Shown in pieces: positions 23,124-30,888 of a stretch of DNA of 35,215 nucleotides (positions are counted from its first letter, which is position 1; each line of letters begins with the position of its first letter). Source of the stretch: Chloroflexota bacterium (GTDB taxonomy: Bacteria; Chloroflexota; Anaerolineae; UBA4142). Position numbers and translations under genes: made by a program. The DNA is taken from assembly GCA_016865935.1 (NCBI GenBank), contig VGOB01000026.1:1-35215 (forward strand). The letters run 5' to 3'. The notes below the pieces were generated by a model. That model searched no databases and had not been told where the DNA came from. It was given only the letters and a program-made list of their open reading frames with translations.

Positions 23124-24872
23124 CTATTTTCCCCCCAGCGCGTTCAAGTGCTGTTGCGCCTGGTCTTTCAACTCCGGCGGCGCGTTGGGATTAGCGACAA
23201 CCATTTGAAATTGACGACGCGCTTCGTCCTTGTTGCCGCGCTCCATCATCAACATTCCCATTCCCCAATGCGCTTCGGGCAAATTGGGATCGATGGCGAG
23301 CGCGCGCGTGTAATGGCGCAGCGCGTCCGCCAGTTGCCCTTGGATGCGCTGGACGTTCGCCAACCGCCACAGGAATTGCGCGTTGTTCGGATCGATCTTC
23401 AAGCCGCGTTCGTAGACCGCGCGCGCGTCGTCGTACTTTTTCCACTCGAAAAAGAGATCGCCGTGCGCGAGCAAGAGTTCTAGATCGTCCGGCGCGACGT
23501 TGCGTCCTTGCGTCAAATATTTGTTGGCGCGCTCGAAATCACCGAGCCGCGTCGCCAGGCGTCCGGCTTGGACGTAGGCGCGCGCGTTGCGCGGCGCGAG
23601 TTTGATCGCGCGGTCGTACGCGGCGAACGCGCCGTCGAAATCTTTTTGCTTGACGTATTCCTCGGCGAGTTGAATGAACGTCGCAGAGTCTTGCGGATTC
23701 GTCGCCGCTTTGGTCTTGAGCGCGCTTGCCGGATCCGGCGGACCGAACGGCACTCCCAGCATTTTCGAAATCGCGCTGCGCTGTCCAATCGCAAACGCAA
23801 TGCCGCCGCACAAGACAAACGCCAGAACGATCGCGCCGATCAGCGCAACGATTTTCGCGCGCGATGGTCGCTTGGGTTGCGGCAGCGCCGGGGTCAGATC
23901 CGATATGTGCGGCGACGCGGCGGCAAGCGGAGGCGTAGAGCGAAGCGGCGTTGGAGTTCCCGCCGCAAGCGGCTCCGGCATGCTCGGCGGAACGAGTGGA
24001 GGAACGGGAGTGGGCGGCGACATCGTGGCAATGTTTGCCGCGTCTACACCCGCCGCTTGTTCGAGCGCGCTCATCAACTCCGTCGCGCTCGCGTAACGCG
24101 CGTTCGCGTCTTTGGCTAACACCTTTAGCAAAACGCGTTCGATCTCGTGAGAGAGGTTTGTATTGATCGAGGTGGGAAGCGGCAGTGCGGTGTAAATGTG
24201 ATCGTGGATGATCGCGTACGGCGTGTCCGCGCTGAACGGCACGCGTCCGGTGAACATCTCGAACAGAACGACGCCGAGCGAGTAAATGTCGCTGCGTTCG
24301 GTCGCCGGTTCACCGCGCGCTTGCTCCGGCGAAATGTACTGCGGCGTGCCGATCAACATATCTTGCGACATCGTCGAATCGCCCGCCTGCGCGATGCGCG
24401 CCAGTCCGAAATCGGCGAGGAAGATGTGACCGTCGTGCGCGCGCATAATGTTCGACGGCTTGATATCGCGATGCAAAATGCCTTGCGCGTGCGCGTACGC
24501 CAGCGCGTCGGTAACGGGGCGAACGATCGCGAGGACGCGCGGCGCCGGCAGCACGCTTGGCGCGTCGCGCAAAACGGCTTTGAGCGTTTTGCCTTCGACG
24601 AAACGCATCACCAGGTACGGCGTGCCCTGGTGTTCCGCAAAATCGTAAATCGGGACGATGTTGGGGTGATCGAGTTTGGCGACGATGCGCGCTTCGCGCG
24701 TAAAGCGCGCGTTAAAGTTGGGGTCTTCTTTGAACGCGGGATGCAGAACTTTGATCGCGACGTAACGATCGAGCGCGGGGTGGTACGCTTTGAATACCGT
24801 CGCCATCCCGCCTTGCCCCAGCGGCTCGATGACGCGGTAGGGACCCACAGTGTCGCCGGGTGAGATCGGCAT
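23124..24872 (-). CDS. Membrane Ser/Thr protein kinase with TPR domain
   Basis: The N-terminal kinase domain (about residues 10-270) is complete: glycine loop GQGGMATVF at 19-27, K41 (AIKVLHP), HRDIKPSN with D136, DFGLARI at 154-160 and GTPQYISPEQ. A Pro-rich linker leads to one membrane segment (about 340-363). The outer part has at least four to five TPRs (for example SATFIQLAEEYVKQKDFDGA and DALRHYTRALAIDPN). Start ATG 24872 has GGAG seven bases before; a 19-codon upstream extension would be translated repeat. The length is 582 residues. Substrates are unknown; sensing via TPR-mediated binding is inferred. Confidence 0.94.
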   Translation of the reverse strand: MPISPGDTVGPYRVIEPLGQGGMATVFKAYHPALDRYVAIKVLHPAFKEDPNFNARFTREARIVAKLDHPNIVPIYDFAEHQGTPYLVMRFVEGKTLKAVLRDAPSVLPAPRVLAIVRPVTDALAYAHAQGILHRDIKPSNIMRAHDGHIFLADFGLARIAQAGDSTMSQDMLIGTPQYISPEQARGEPATERSDIYSLGVVLFEMFTGRVPFSADTPYAIIHDHIYTALPLPTSINTNLSHEIERVLLKVLAKDANARYASATELMSALEQAAGVDAANIATMSPPTPVPPLVPPSMPEPLAAGTPTPLRSTPPLAAASPHISDLTPALPQPKRPSRAKIVALIGAIVLAFVLCGGIAFAIGQRSAISKMLGVPFGPPDPASALKTKAATNPQDSATFIQLAEEYVKQKDFDGAFAAYDRAIKLAPRNARAYVQAGRLATRLGDFERANKYLTQGRNVAPDDLELLLAHGDLFFEWKKYDDARAVYERGLKIDPNNAQFLWRLANVQRIQGQLADALRHYTRALAIDPNLPEAHWGMGMLMMERGNKDEARRQFQMVVANPNAPPELKDQAQQHLNALGGK

Positions 24873-24879
24873 CGAAATC

Positions 24880-24950
24880 TCCACTGATCGCGTATGGCAG
24901 AGCGCAGATGGCAAATGGTTTTCCATCAACCATTCGCTATGCGCTATCTG
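24880..24950. repeat. Spacer repeat ATGGCA/TGCCAT between the two kinase genes
   Basis: CGTATGGCAGAGCGCAGATG and GCAAATGGTTTTCC are followed by the complementary GGTT-less ATCAACCATTCGCTATGCGC and TATCTGC. This is an imperfect inverted repeat of GCAGATGGCAAATGG-type words in a roughly 80-base spacer. It belongs to the same family as 23060-23123. Confidence 0.7.
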
Positions 24951-24953
24951 CCG

Positions 24954-27020
24954 CTACGGACCGACACTCAACAATTCGCGCGCCCAGAGATCGCCGTCCG
25001 GCGGCGCGTTGTTGATCAACAAGCGGCGACCGGTGCCGTCCGCGCGCATCACGAAAATTCCCCACGCCTTGCCGTCTTGATCGGAACGGAAGAAAATGAA
25101 ACTGCCGTCCAACGACCACACGGCTTGACCGGTATTGCCGCGACCGGAGGTCAACTGCGCGCGTCCGCTGCCATCCGGATTGACGACGAACAAATTCGTA
25201 AAGCCGCCGCTATCGGCGTGATAGACGATCTTGTCGCCACGCGGCGACCAATGCGGCGTCTTGCCGTCGTCGCGCGTGATCATCGTCGCGCGATTCGCGC
25301 GCAAATCGTACGTGTACAAACCGCACGACGTCGTGCCAGGTTGACACGCGGTATACACAATCCGATTACCCTCCGGCGCCCAGGCCGGACTGAAACCCGC
25401 CGTCACTTCGGCGCGACCGGTGCCGTCGGGATTCGCGATGATGATTTTAGTGTCGCCGACTTTGAGTTTGCCTTGCAAGTACATCAGCCGTTTGCCGTCG
25501 GGCGACCATTGCACGCAGCAGGTTTCGCCGGTGACGATCTTGCGCGCCCCGCTCCCGTCGCGGTTCGCGACATAGATGCCTTCGTCCTTGATCCGATAGT
25601 ACGCGATCTGTTTTCCGTCCGGCGAAAGCGAGGGCCACAAGCCGAATTCGACGATCGCGCGCGCATCCGTGCCGTCCACGTCGGCGATAAAAATCGTCCG
25701 ATTATCGGCGGCGTCACCTGTGGCGAGACTGTATGCGATCTTGCCGCGCAGCGCCGCCGCGACTGTCGGCGATGCCGCGCGCGTGGGCGATTGCGCGGGC
25801 GTGGCAGAAATACCCGGCACGAGAATTCCGCCGGTCGCCGTCGGCGCGATGACGCCCGCGCGCGTCGGCGTCGTCAGCGTGACGCGCACCGGCGTGGGGC
25901 TGCTCATCAGTCCGGGGATGAATGTGGCGACGACGATTCCGACGCACGCGACGAACGCGAGGAGAACCAGCGCCGCGATTGCAAGCGGCAGCCAAGACGC
26001 CCGCCGCTTGCGATCCGCCGACGCGCGCGGCGTCGCGGGCTTGACCTTGTCTGCCGCGCGGCGGAGTGGATGCAGCGCATTCGCCTCCGGCTGTTTCTTG
26101 TCGTCCGCGCGCCGCACCGGTTGCGGCGAAACGGAATCCGGCGCGGGCTTGTATTCGACGAGCGGAATCGGCGCGGCGGGATCATCTTCTTCGCGCGGAC
26201 CGCGCACCGCGTTCTCCAGCGCGCGCATCATTTCGCGGATGCTGGCAAACCGATCGGCGGGATTTTTCGCCAGCGCCTTGAGCAACACTTGCTCGACGGC
26301 AATCGGGACTTTGGAATTGAACGCGCGCGGCGCGGGCGGCGTGTCGTTGATCTGCGCGAGAATCGTCGCGTAGGTCGTCTCCGCGATGAACGGCACGCGC
26401 CCCACGAACATTTCGTACAAGATCACGCCGAGCGAATAGACATCGGTGCGCGCGTCCACCGGCTCGCTCTTGGCTTGCTCCGGCGAAAGATAGTGCGGCG
26501 AGCCGATCATCATATCCTGCGACGCGGTAGATTCGCCGCTCTGCGCGATGCGCGCCAGACCGAAATCGCTCAGATAGACGTGACCGTCGTTATCAATCAA
26601 AATATTGGAGGGCTTGACATCGCGATGCAAGACGCCGCGCGAATGCGCGTAATTCAACGCGTCCGCCACCGGGCGGATGATGTTGAGAATTTGCTGCTTG
26701 TTGAGTTTCTGTTCCTTGAGCACGTCCTTGAGCGTTTTACCTTCGATGAAATGCAAAACCAAAAACGGAATCCCTTCGTGCTCGCGGAAATCGTGCACGG
26801 CGACGATGTTGGGATGATTGAGTTTGGCGATCACGGTGGCTTCGCGCTGCAAGCGCATCACGAACGAGCGATCTTCTTTGAGCGCGGGATGCATAATCTT
26901 GAGCGCGACATAGCGATCCAGCGTCGTCTGATACGCCTTGTAGATCGTCGCCATTCCGCCCTGACCGATGTGTTGAACGATTTTGTACGGACCGACCGTT
27001 TCGCCAACCTTGAAACTCAT
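24954..27020 (-). CDS. Membrane Ser/Thr protein kinase with TolB/PD40-like propeller
   Basis: The kinase domain (about residues 10-270) has GQGGMATIY at 19-27, K41, HRDVKPSN with D134, DFGLARI at 152-158 and GSPHYLSPEQ. It is clearly a paralogue of the following gene. A linker of about 70 residues precedes one membrane segment (about 343-367). The outer domain holds repeated WSPDGK-type units (LWPSLSPDGKQIAYY, VQWSPDGKRLMYL, PHWSPRGDKIVYH and VWSLDGSFIFF), a PD40 beta-propeller. Start ATG 27020 follows AGGAG. The length is 688 residues. It is first in the operon, directly after a good promoter. Confidence 0.94.
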   Translation of the reverse strand: MSFKVGETVGPYKIVQHIGQGGMATIYKAYQTTLDRYVALKIMHPALKEDRSFVMRLQREATVIAKLNHPNIVAVHDFREHEGIPFLVLHFIEGKTLKDVLKEQKLNKQQILNIIRPVADALNYAHSRGVLHRDVKPSNILIDNDGHVYLSDFGLARIAQSGESTASQDMMIGSPHYLSPEQAKSEPVDARTDVYSLGVILYEMFVGRVPFIAETTYATILAQINDTPPAPRAFNSKVPIAVEQVLLKALAKNPADRFASIREMMRALENAVRGPREEDDPAAPIPLVEYKPAPDSVSPQPVRRADDKKQPEANALHPLRRAADKVKPATPRASADRKRRASWLPLAIAALVLLAFVACVGIVVATFIPGLMSSPTPVRVTLTTPTRAGVIAPTATGGILVPGISATPAQSPTRAASPTVAAALRGKIAYSLATGDAADNRTIFIADVDGTDARAIVEFGLWPSLSPDGKQIAYYRIKDEGIYVANRDGSGARKIVTGETCCVQWSPDGKRLMYLQGKLKVGDTKIIIANPDGTGRAEVTAGFSPAWAPEGNRIVYTACQPGTTSCGLYTYDLRANRATMITRDDGKTPHWSPRGDKIVYHADSGGFTNLFVVNPDGSGRAQLTSGRGNTGQAVWSLDGSFIFFRSDQDGKAWGIFVMRADGTGRRLLINNAPPDGDLWARELLSVGP

Positions 27021-27048
27021 TGCATCATTTCTCCTGAAGATTGTCGCC

Positions 27049-27077
27049 ATTATAACGCAAATTGCGGGATAAGACAA
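27049..27077 (-). promoter_or_regulatory. Promoter of the kinase-cyclase-rnz operon
   Basis: On the minus strand TTGTCT (27072-27077) and a perfect TATAAT (27049-27054) are separated by 17 bases. Transcription would start near 27042, about 22 bases before the kinase ATG, leaving AGGAG in the leader. Confidence 0.75.
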
Positions 27078-27100
27078 TTCGGAAATTATTCCTAGCCGAT

Positions 27101-27130
27101 TTGGCAAAAGCCCTCGCCCCGTGATACAAT
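27101..27130 (+). promoter_or_regulatory. Promoter giving a leaderless transcript
   Basis: TTGGCA (27101-27106) and TACAAT (27125-27130) are 18 bases apart. The expected start point falls at 27136-27138, on the ATG of the next gene, and no ribosome binding site is visible. It is divergent from the kinase promoter 24 bases away. Confidence 0.7.
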
Positions 27131-27137
27131 ACGCGCG

Positions 27138-29093
27138 ATGCCTCGCCGTTCACACGCCAACCGAGTGTTCCTCGCCCTGAGCGTTCTGCTGATCGCGCTG
27201 ATCGTCCGGTGCGCGCCAGCGCCGACTCCCGCGCCGTCACTCGCCCCAACCGAATCGCCGCTCGCGCGCGCGCGCGTCGCGCTGACGCGCGCCGAACAAG
27301 CGCGGACCCTGGGCGATCTCGATCAAGCCATCGCGGAGTACAGCCGCGCCGTCGAATGGGCGCCTGATCTGGCGGCGGCGTATGCCGGACGCGGCAGCGC
27401 GTATCGCGCCAAAGATCAGTTGGACGCCGCGCTGAACGATTGGGAGCGCGCGCTCGCGCTCGATTCCAGGCAGGCGCAGATATTTTTGCAACGCGCCGCG
27501 ATCTACCTGCACAGACAGCAAGACGCGCGCGCGGCGGGCGATTTCACGCGCGCGCTCGAACTCGATCCGGAATTGACGCCGGCGTATCTGGGACGCGGCG
27601 AAGCGAATCAGCGGCTAGGGAATCTCACGCCCGCCGCCGAAGATTACACCGCCGCGCTGGCGCGCGATCCCACGCTCGCGCGGGCGTACCTGGGACGCGG
27701 CGAAATCGCGCAGACGCAACTCGCGTTCGACGCGGCGTTCACCGATTTTGCGCGCGCGATCGAACTGGACGGCGGTTTGGCGCGCGCGTACCTCGGACGC
27801 GGCGCGATCTACGCGCGGCGCAATCAGTTCGTCCAAGCCCTCGCCGATTTGACGCGCGCGATCGAACTGGACGGCGCGTTCGTCGGCGCGTACTGGCAGC
27901 GCGCGCGCGTCTACGCCGATCTTGGCGAACTCGACGCGCAGATCGCCGATCTGAGCCAGATCGTCGCGCTGGAACCGAAAAATGTCGCCGCGTACAAAAC
28001 GCGCGCCGCGGCATCGCTGGCGCAACAAAAATACGATCGCGCGCTCGCCGATTACGCGCACCTGTTGCAACTGGAACCGCAAGCGCTGACGCACTATGCC
28101 GATCGCGCGCGCATCTACCAAGCCGCCGGACGCTTGGATCAGGCGCGTGCCGATTATTCCAAGATCATCGAACTGGATGCCAAAAACGCCGACGCGTTTT
28201 ATCGGCGCGGGTTGGTGTATGGAGCGCAAAACGATCGCGCGCAAGCATTGAACGATTTCACCAGCGCGATCCGCTTGAATCCGCAGTACGCCACCCAGCC
28301 CCTGCTCGATCCGCTCGACGCGCAATTCGAGTTTGGAGATGACATCGCGCGCGATCACCGGCAAACGATCAGGAACTTTATCCTGCTCGCGCAACATTAT
28401 CTCGGCAGTCAGTTTCCGTTGCAAGTGAACGCGTTCACGACGACCGCCGCGCTCAAGAAAAGCGATCCGTGGCTCAACGTCACGCAACTGACGGAGATGG
28501 ATCGGGGCAAGGTGGCAGCGTTGGCGGGTCACAAAAATATCGCGGTTTTGATGTCCACGCGCTATCTGAACGCGAGCTTGGAAAATCGGTTTGGGCTGAT
28601 CGCGCACGAATATTTTCATTTGTGGCAGGACAAGCTAAGCGGGACGACAGGGATTCCCAATTCACGCGCGGTGCCGGATCAAGGACCACTCTGGCTGATC
28701 GAAGGATGCGCGGAGCATCTGGAAGATCGCGTGCTGGAATACTACGGGATGCGCTTGCCCAAGAACTTTCCCTACATTCCGCTCAGCGCGCCGTTGTCCG
28801 CGATGGAATCCAAGACCGGAAGTTCTGAAACGTACGAGTCGGGGCAATACTATCTGGGTTATTACGCGTGCGGTAACTTGGAGAAGAAAGCCGGCAAGGA
28901 TGCCGTCTTTCAAAAATACTGGGAGACGGTTGGACAGGGCAATACCTGGGAAGCCAGTTTTCAAATCGCGTTTGGAATTTCGCGTGAAGCGTTCTACAAC
29001 GAGTTTGAAAATATTCGTCGCTTGACGCCTACGCCGACGCGCGCGCCGACGCGCACACCAACGCCGTTCGCTACGGCAACCCCGCGCCCGTGA
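27138..29093 (+). CDS. Secreted TPR protein with gluzincin-like peptidase domain
   Basis: A signal peptide (about residues 1-24, core VFLALSVLLIALIV) ends at RCAPAPTP; C25 could be a lipid site, but Arg before it is atypical. Residues 45-395 contain about ten TPRs with the AYLGRGEI-type helix pattern. The C-terminal domain carries HEYFH at 490-494 and EGCAEH at 522-527, matching HExxH plus a distal Glu (probably E522) as in peptidase MA-type zinc proteases. The tail is a TPTPTRAPTRTPTP-like linker. The function is probably extracytoplasmic peptidase or scaffold. It is divergent from the kinase operon, whose sensors could share its signal; this is inference. Confidence 0.88.
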   Translation: MPRRSHANRVFLALSVLLIALIVRCAPAPTPAPSLAPTESPLARARVALTRAEQARTLGDLDQAIAEYSRAVEWAPDLAAAYAGRGSAYRAKDQLDAALNDWERALALDSRQAQIFLQRAAIYLHRQQDARAAGDFTRALELDPELTPAYLGRGEANQRLGNLTPAAEDYTAALARDPTLARAYLGRGEIAQTQLAFDAAFTDFARAIELDGGLARAYLGRGAIYARRNQFVQALADLTRAIELDGAFVGAYWQRARVYADLGELDAQIADLSQIVALEPKNVAAYKTRAAASLAQQKYDRALADYAHLLQLEPQALTHYADRARIYQAAGRLDQARADYSKIIELDAKNADAFYRRGLVYGAQNDRAQALNDFTSAIRLNPQYATQPLLDPLDAQFEFGDDIARDHRQTIRNFILLAQHYLGSQFPLQVNAFTTTAALKKSDPWLNVTQLTEMDRGKVAALAGHKNIAVLMSTRYLNASLENRFGLIAHEYFHLWQDKLSGTTGIPNSRAVPDQGPLWLIEGCAEHLEDRVLEYYGMRLPKNFPYIPLSAPLSAMESKTGSSETYESGQYYLGYYACGNLEKKAGKDAVFQKYWETVGQGNTWEASFQIAFGISREAFYNEFENIRRLTPTPTRAPTRTPTPFATATPRP

Positions 29094-29094
29094 A

Positions 29095-29129
29095 AAAACC
29101 TGGAAGGTTTTGGAAACCTTCCAGGTTTT
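29095..29129. terminator. Bidirectional terminator between TPR-peptidase gene and mscL
   Basis: A perfect 16-bp stem (AAAACCTGGAAGGTTT at 29095-29110, complement at 29114-29129) with loop TGG has A/T tracts on both sides. It lies immediately after the plus-strand stop codon and just beyond the minus-strand mscL stop. Confidence 0.93.
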
Positions 29130-29133
29130 GTGT

Positions 29134-29565
29134 TTACAACTGCGACGTGCAGTTTGGGCAGCGCGTCGCCTTGAGCGGAATTTTGGAGAAACAGAACGGG
29201 CACTCTTTTTCCGTCGGCGCAGCGGGCGGCGTGGGCTTGGTCGTCAACTGATTGACCGCGCGAATCAACAAAAACAGCACGAACGCGACGATAACGAAAT
29301 TGATCAGCGTGTTGATGAACACCCCGTAATTGATCGTCGCCGCGCTCGCCTTCTTCGCTTCTTCGAGCGTTTTGAACCCTTGCCCCGACAGGTCAATGAA
29401 CAGCGATTTGAAATCCACTTTGCCGAGCACCAAACCAATCGGCGGCATAATCACATCGTTGACCAGCGACGACACAATCGCGCCGAACGCGCCGCCCATA
29501 ATGAACCCGACGGCGAGATCGATCACGTTGCCGCGCATCGCAAATTTTTTGAATTCCTCTAGCAT
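29134..29565 (-). CDS. mscL: Large-conductance mechanosensitive channel with zinc ribbon
   Basis: MscL releases solutes on hypo-osmotic shock. The first membrane helix carries [20 protein letters not shown] (residues 13-32) and the second lies at about 80-101. The C-terminal tail holds two Cys pairs, C122/C125 and C136/C139, a zinc ribbon in place of the usual simple helical bundle; such tails occur in other MscL proteins. The length is 143 residues. AGGAGG lies five bases before the ATG on the minus strand. Confidence 0.95.
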   Translation of the reverse strand: MLEEFKKFAMRGNVIDLAVGFIMGGAFGAIVSSLVNDVIMPPIGLVLGKVDFKSLFIDLSGQGFKTLEEAKKASAATINYGVFINTLINFVIVAFVLFLLIRAVNQLTTKPTPPAAPTEKECPFCFSKIPLKATRCPNCTSQL

Positions 29566-29584
29566 TGCTCCTCCTTGAAATTAC

Positions 29585-29620
29585 GACCGCCGACCGCTTT
29601 GCGTGACCGCCGACCGCCGA
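29585..29620. repeat. Direct repeat GACCGCCGACCGC upstream of mscL
   Basis: ACGACCGCCGACCGC (29584-29597) and TGACCGCCGACCGC (29604-29617) are direct copies 20 bases apart, with the inner unit period 7. They lie 20-55 bases before mscL on its upstream side, matching the style of the hemB and rnz repeats. Confidence 0.72.
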
Positions 29621-29663
29621 AAAATTGATTCTGCCCGCGAATGCACCTCGGGCAATTACAAAT

Positions 29664-29696
29664 TTGTCCTACCCTGTCGAGTATGCTATACTCGAC
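29664..29696 (+). promoter_or_regulatory. hemB promoter with overlapping palindromic operator
   Basis: TTGTCC (29664-29669) and TATACT (29687-29692) are separated by 17 bases. A 9-bp palindrome (GTCGAGTAT at 29676-29684, GCT, ATACTCGAC at 29688-29696) covers the -10 box, where a dimeric repressor could block transcription. The leader to hemB is about 125 bases. Confidence 0.65.
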
Positions 29697-29748
29697 GCGC
29701 GCTTGGCGCAAGAAATATACCACATCGAAAACAGAACGTCAATGCTGC

Positions 29749-29818
29749 TGGCGACCGATGACCGTTGACCAACGACCGTCGAGACACGCGGTCATCGGGC
29801 GTCGGTCATCTGCGAGGT
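29749..29818. repeat. Leader repeat GACCGATGACC/GGTCATCGG before hemB
   Basis: GCGACCGATGACCGTTGACC and AACGACCGTCGAGAC are followed by GCGGTCATCGGGCGTCGGTC, an inverted repeat with 7-base words. The hemB GAGG follows at 29813-29816. It sits in the hemB 5' leader, so a post-transcriptional role is possible. Confidence 0.76.
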
Positions 29819-29824
29819 AAGCGT

Positions 29825-30808
29825 ATGTCACCCTTCCCTATCACGCGTCTCCGACGTCTGCGCGCCAGCGCGGCGCTGCGCGATCTGGTGCGCGAAACCG
29901 AAATCAGCGCGCGCGATCTGATCTATCCGCTTTTCATCGCGGAAGGCGCGAACGTCCAACAAGAAATCAGCGCGATGCCGGGGCAGTATCGTTGGTCGGT
30001 TGATCGGTTGCCGCGCGAGATCGAACAGATCGCCGCGCTGAAAATCCCCGCCGTGCTGCTTTTCGGCGTGCTGGAACCGGCGAGCAAGGACCAAACCGGC
30101 AGCGCGTCCTGGGACGATCACGGCGTCGTGCAAAACGCGATTCGCGCGATCAAACGCGTCGCGCCGGAACTTGTCGTCATCACCGACGTTTGTTTGTGCG
30201 AGTACACGTCGCACGGACATTGCGGCATCGTCAAGGATGGGCGCGTGCCGAACGATCCGACGCTCGAACTGCTCGCGCGGCAAGCGGTCAGCCACGCGCG
30301 CGCGGGCGCGGACATCGTCGCGCCGAGCGATATGATGGACGGGCGCGTCGCGGCGATTCGCGCGACGCTGGATCGCGATGGCTTTGCCGACACGCCGATT
30401 CTCGCGTACGCCGCGAAATTTGCGAGTGGATTTTACGGACCGTTCCGCGAAGCCGCCGCGTCCACGCCGCAATTCGGCGACCGGCGCGCGTACCAAATGG
30501 ATCCGGCAAACGCGCGCGAAGCGCTGCGTGAAATCGAACTCGACATCGCGGAAGGCGCGGATCTGATTATGGTGAAACCCGCGCTCGCGTATCTCGATCT
30601 GATCGCCAAAGCGCGCGCACATTTCGATCTGCCGCTGGTCGCGTACAACGTCTCCGGCGAATATTCGATGGTGAAAGCCGCGAGCGCAAACGGTTGGATT
30701 GACGAGCAACGGATCGTCATCGAAATTCTCACGGCGATCAAACGCGCGGGCGCGGATTTGATCATTACTTACCATGCACCAGAGTTCGCCAAGGCAATGA
30801 GCCAATGA
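29825..30808 (+). CDS. hemB: Delta-aminolevulinic acid dehydratase
   Basis: HemB condenses two 5-aminolevulinate molecules to porphobilinogen. The active-site lysines are K198 ([15 protein letters not shown]) and K251 ([11 protein letters not shown]). C123, C125 and C133 ([11 protein letters not shown]) are the zinc ligands, so this is the zinc-dependent type. The length is 327 residues. ATG 29825 follows GAGG; an in-frame upstream extension is translated leader repeat. The final codons ATG AGC CAA TGA are themselves part of the next spacer's octamers. Confidence 0.97.
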   Translation: MSPFPITRLRRLRASAALRDLVRETEISARDLIYPLFIAEGANVQQEISAMPGQYRWSVDRLPREIEQIAALKIPAVLLFGVLEPASKDQTGSASWDDHGVVQNAIRAIKRVAPELVVITDVCLCEYTSHGHCGIVKDGRVPNDPTLELLARQAVSHARAGADIVAPSDMMDGRVAAIRATLDRDGFADTPILAYAAKFASGFYGPFREAAASTPQFGDRRAYQMDPANAREALREIELDIAEGADLIMVKPALAYLDLIAKARAHFDLPLVAYNVSGEYSMVKAASANGWIDEQRIVIEILTAIKRAGADLIITYHAPEFAKAMSQ

Positions 30809-30885
30809 ACCAATTTACCAATGAGCCAAATGCTCGGTGCAAGATTTGATTTGGCTCATTGGCTCATTGGACAATTGGTAAATTT
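30800..30885. repeat. Spacer hairpin, octamer CCAAT/ATTGG type
   Basis: Left CCAAT cores start at 30802, 30810 and 30818, with CCAAA at 30826. Right cores are TTTGG at 30850 and ATTGG at 30858, 30866 and 30874. The exact period is 8. The left arm overlaps the hemB stop. Twenty-two bases (30810-30831) are identical to 143-164 in the rpsJ spacer. No Shine-Dalgarno separates the right arm from the hemL ATG. Confidence 0.87.
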
Positions 30886-30888
30886 GAT

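Noticed and set aside
22080-23483. A 467-codon plus-strand open frame opposite the cyclase gene and the 3' end of the TPR kinase gene
   Set aside because: The minus strand encodes recognisable GAF, PAS and cyclase motifs. The plus frame has only Arg/His-rich low-complexity translation.
24873-24929. Longer N-terminus of the TPR kinase
   Set aside because: The extra 19 codons translate the spacer repeat. GGAG lies seven bases before ATG 24872, where the kinase domain lead-in begins.
24894-27095. A 733-codon open frame on the plus strand opposite the two kinase genes
   Set aside because: It is antisense to two complete kinases with intact motifs, is rich in Arg and His, and shows no domain. 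Long antisense frames are expected in such GC-rich DNA.
29632-29654. TGCCCG/CGGGCA as a terminator or riboswitch in the mscL-hemB region
   Set aside because: Only six pairs with an 11-base loop and no T tract; too weak to claim.
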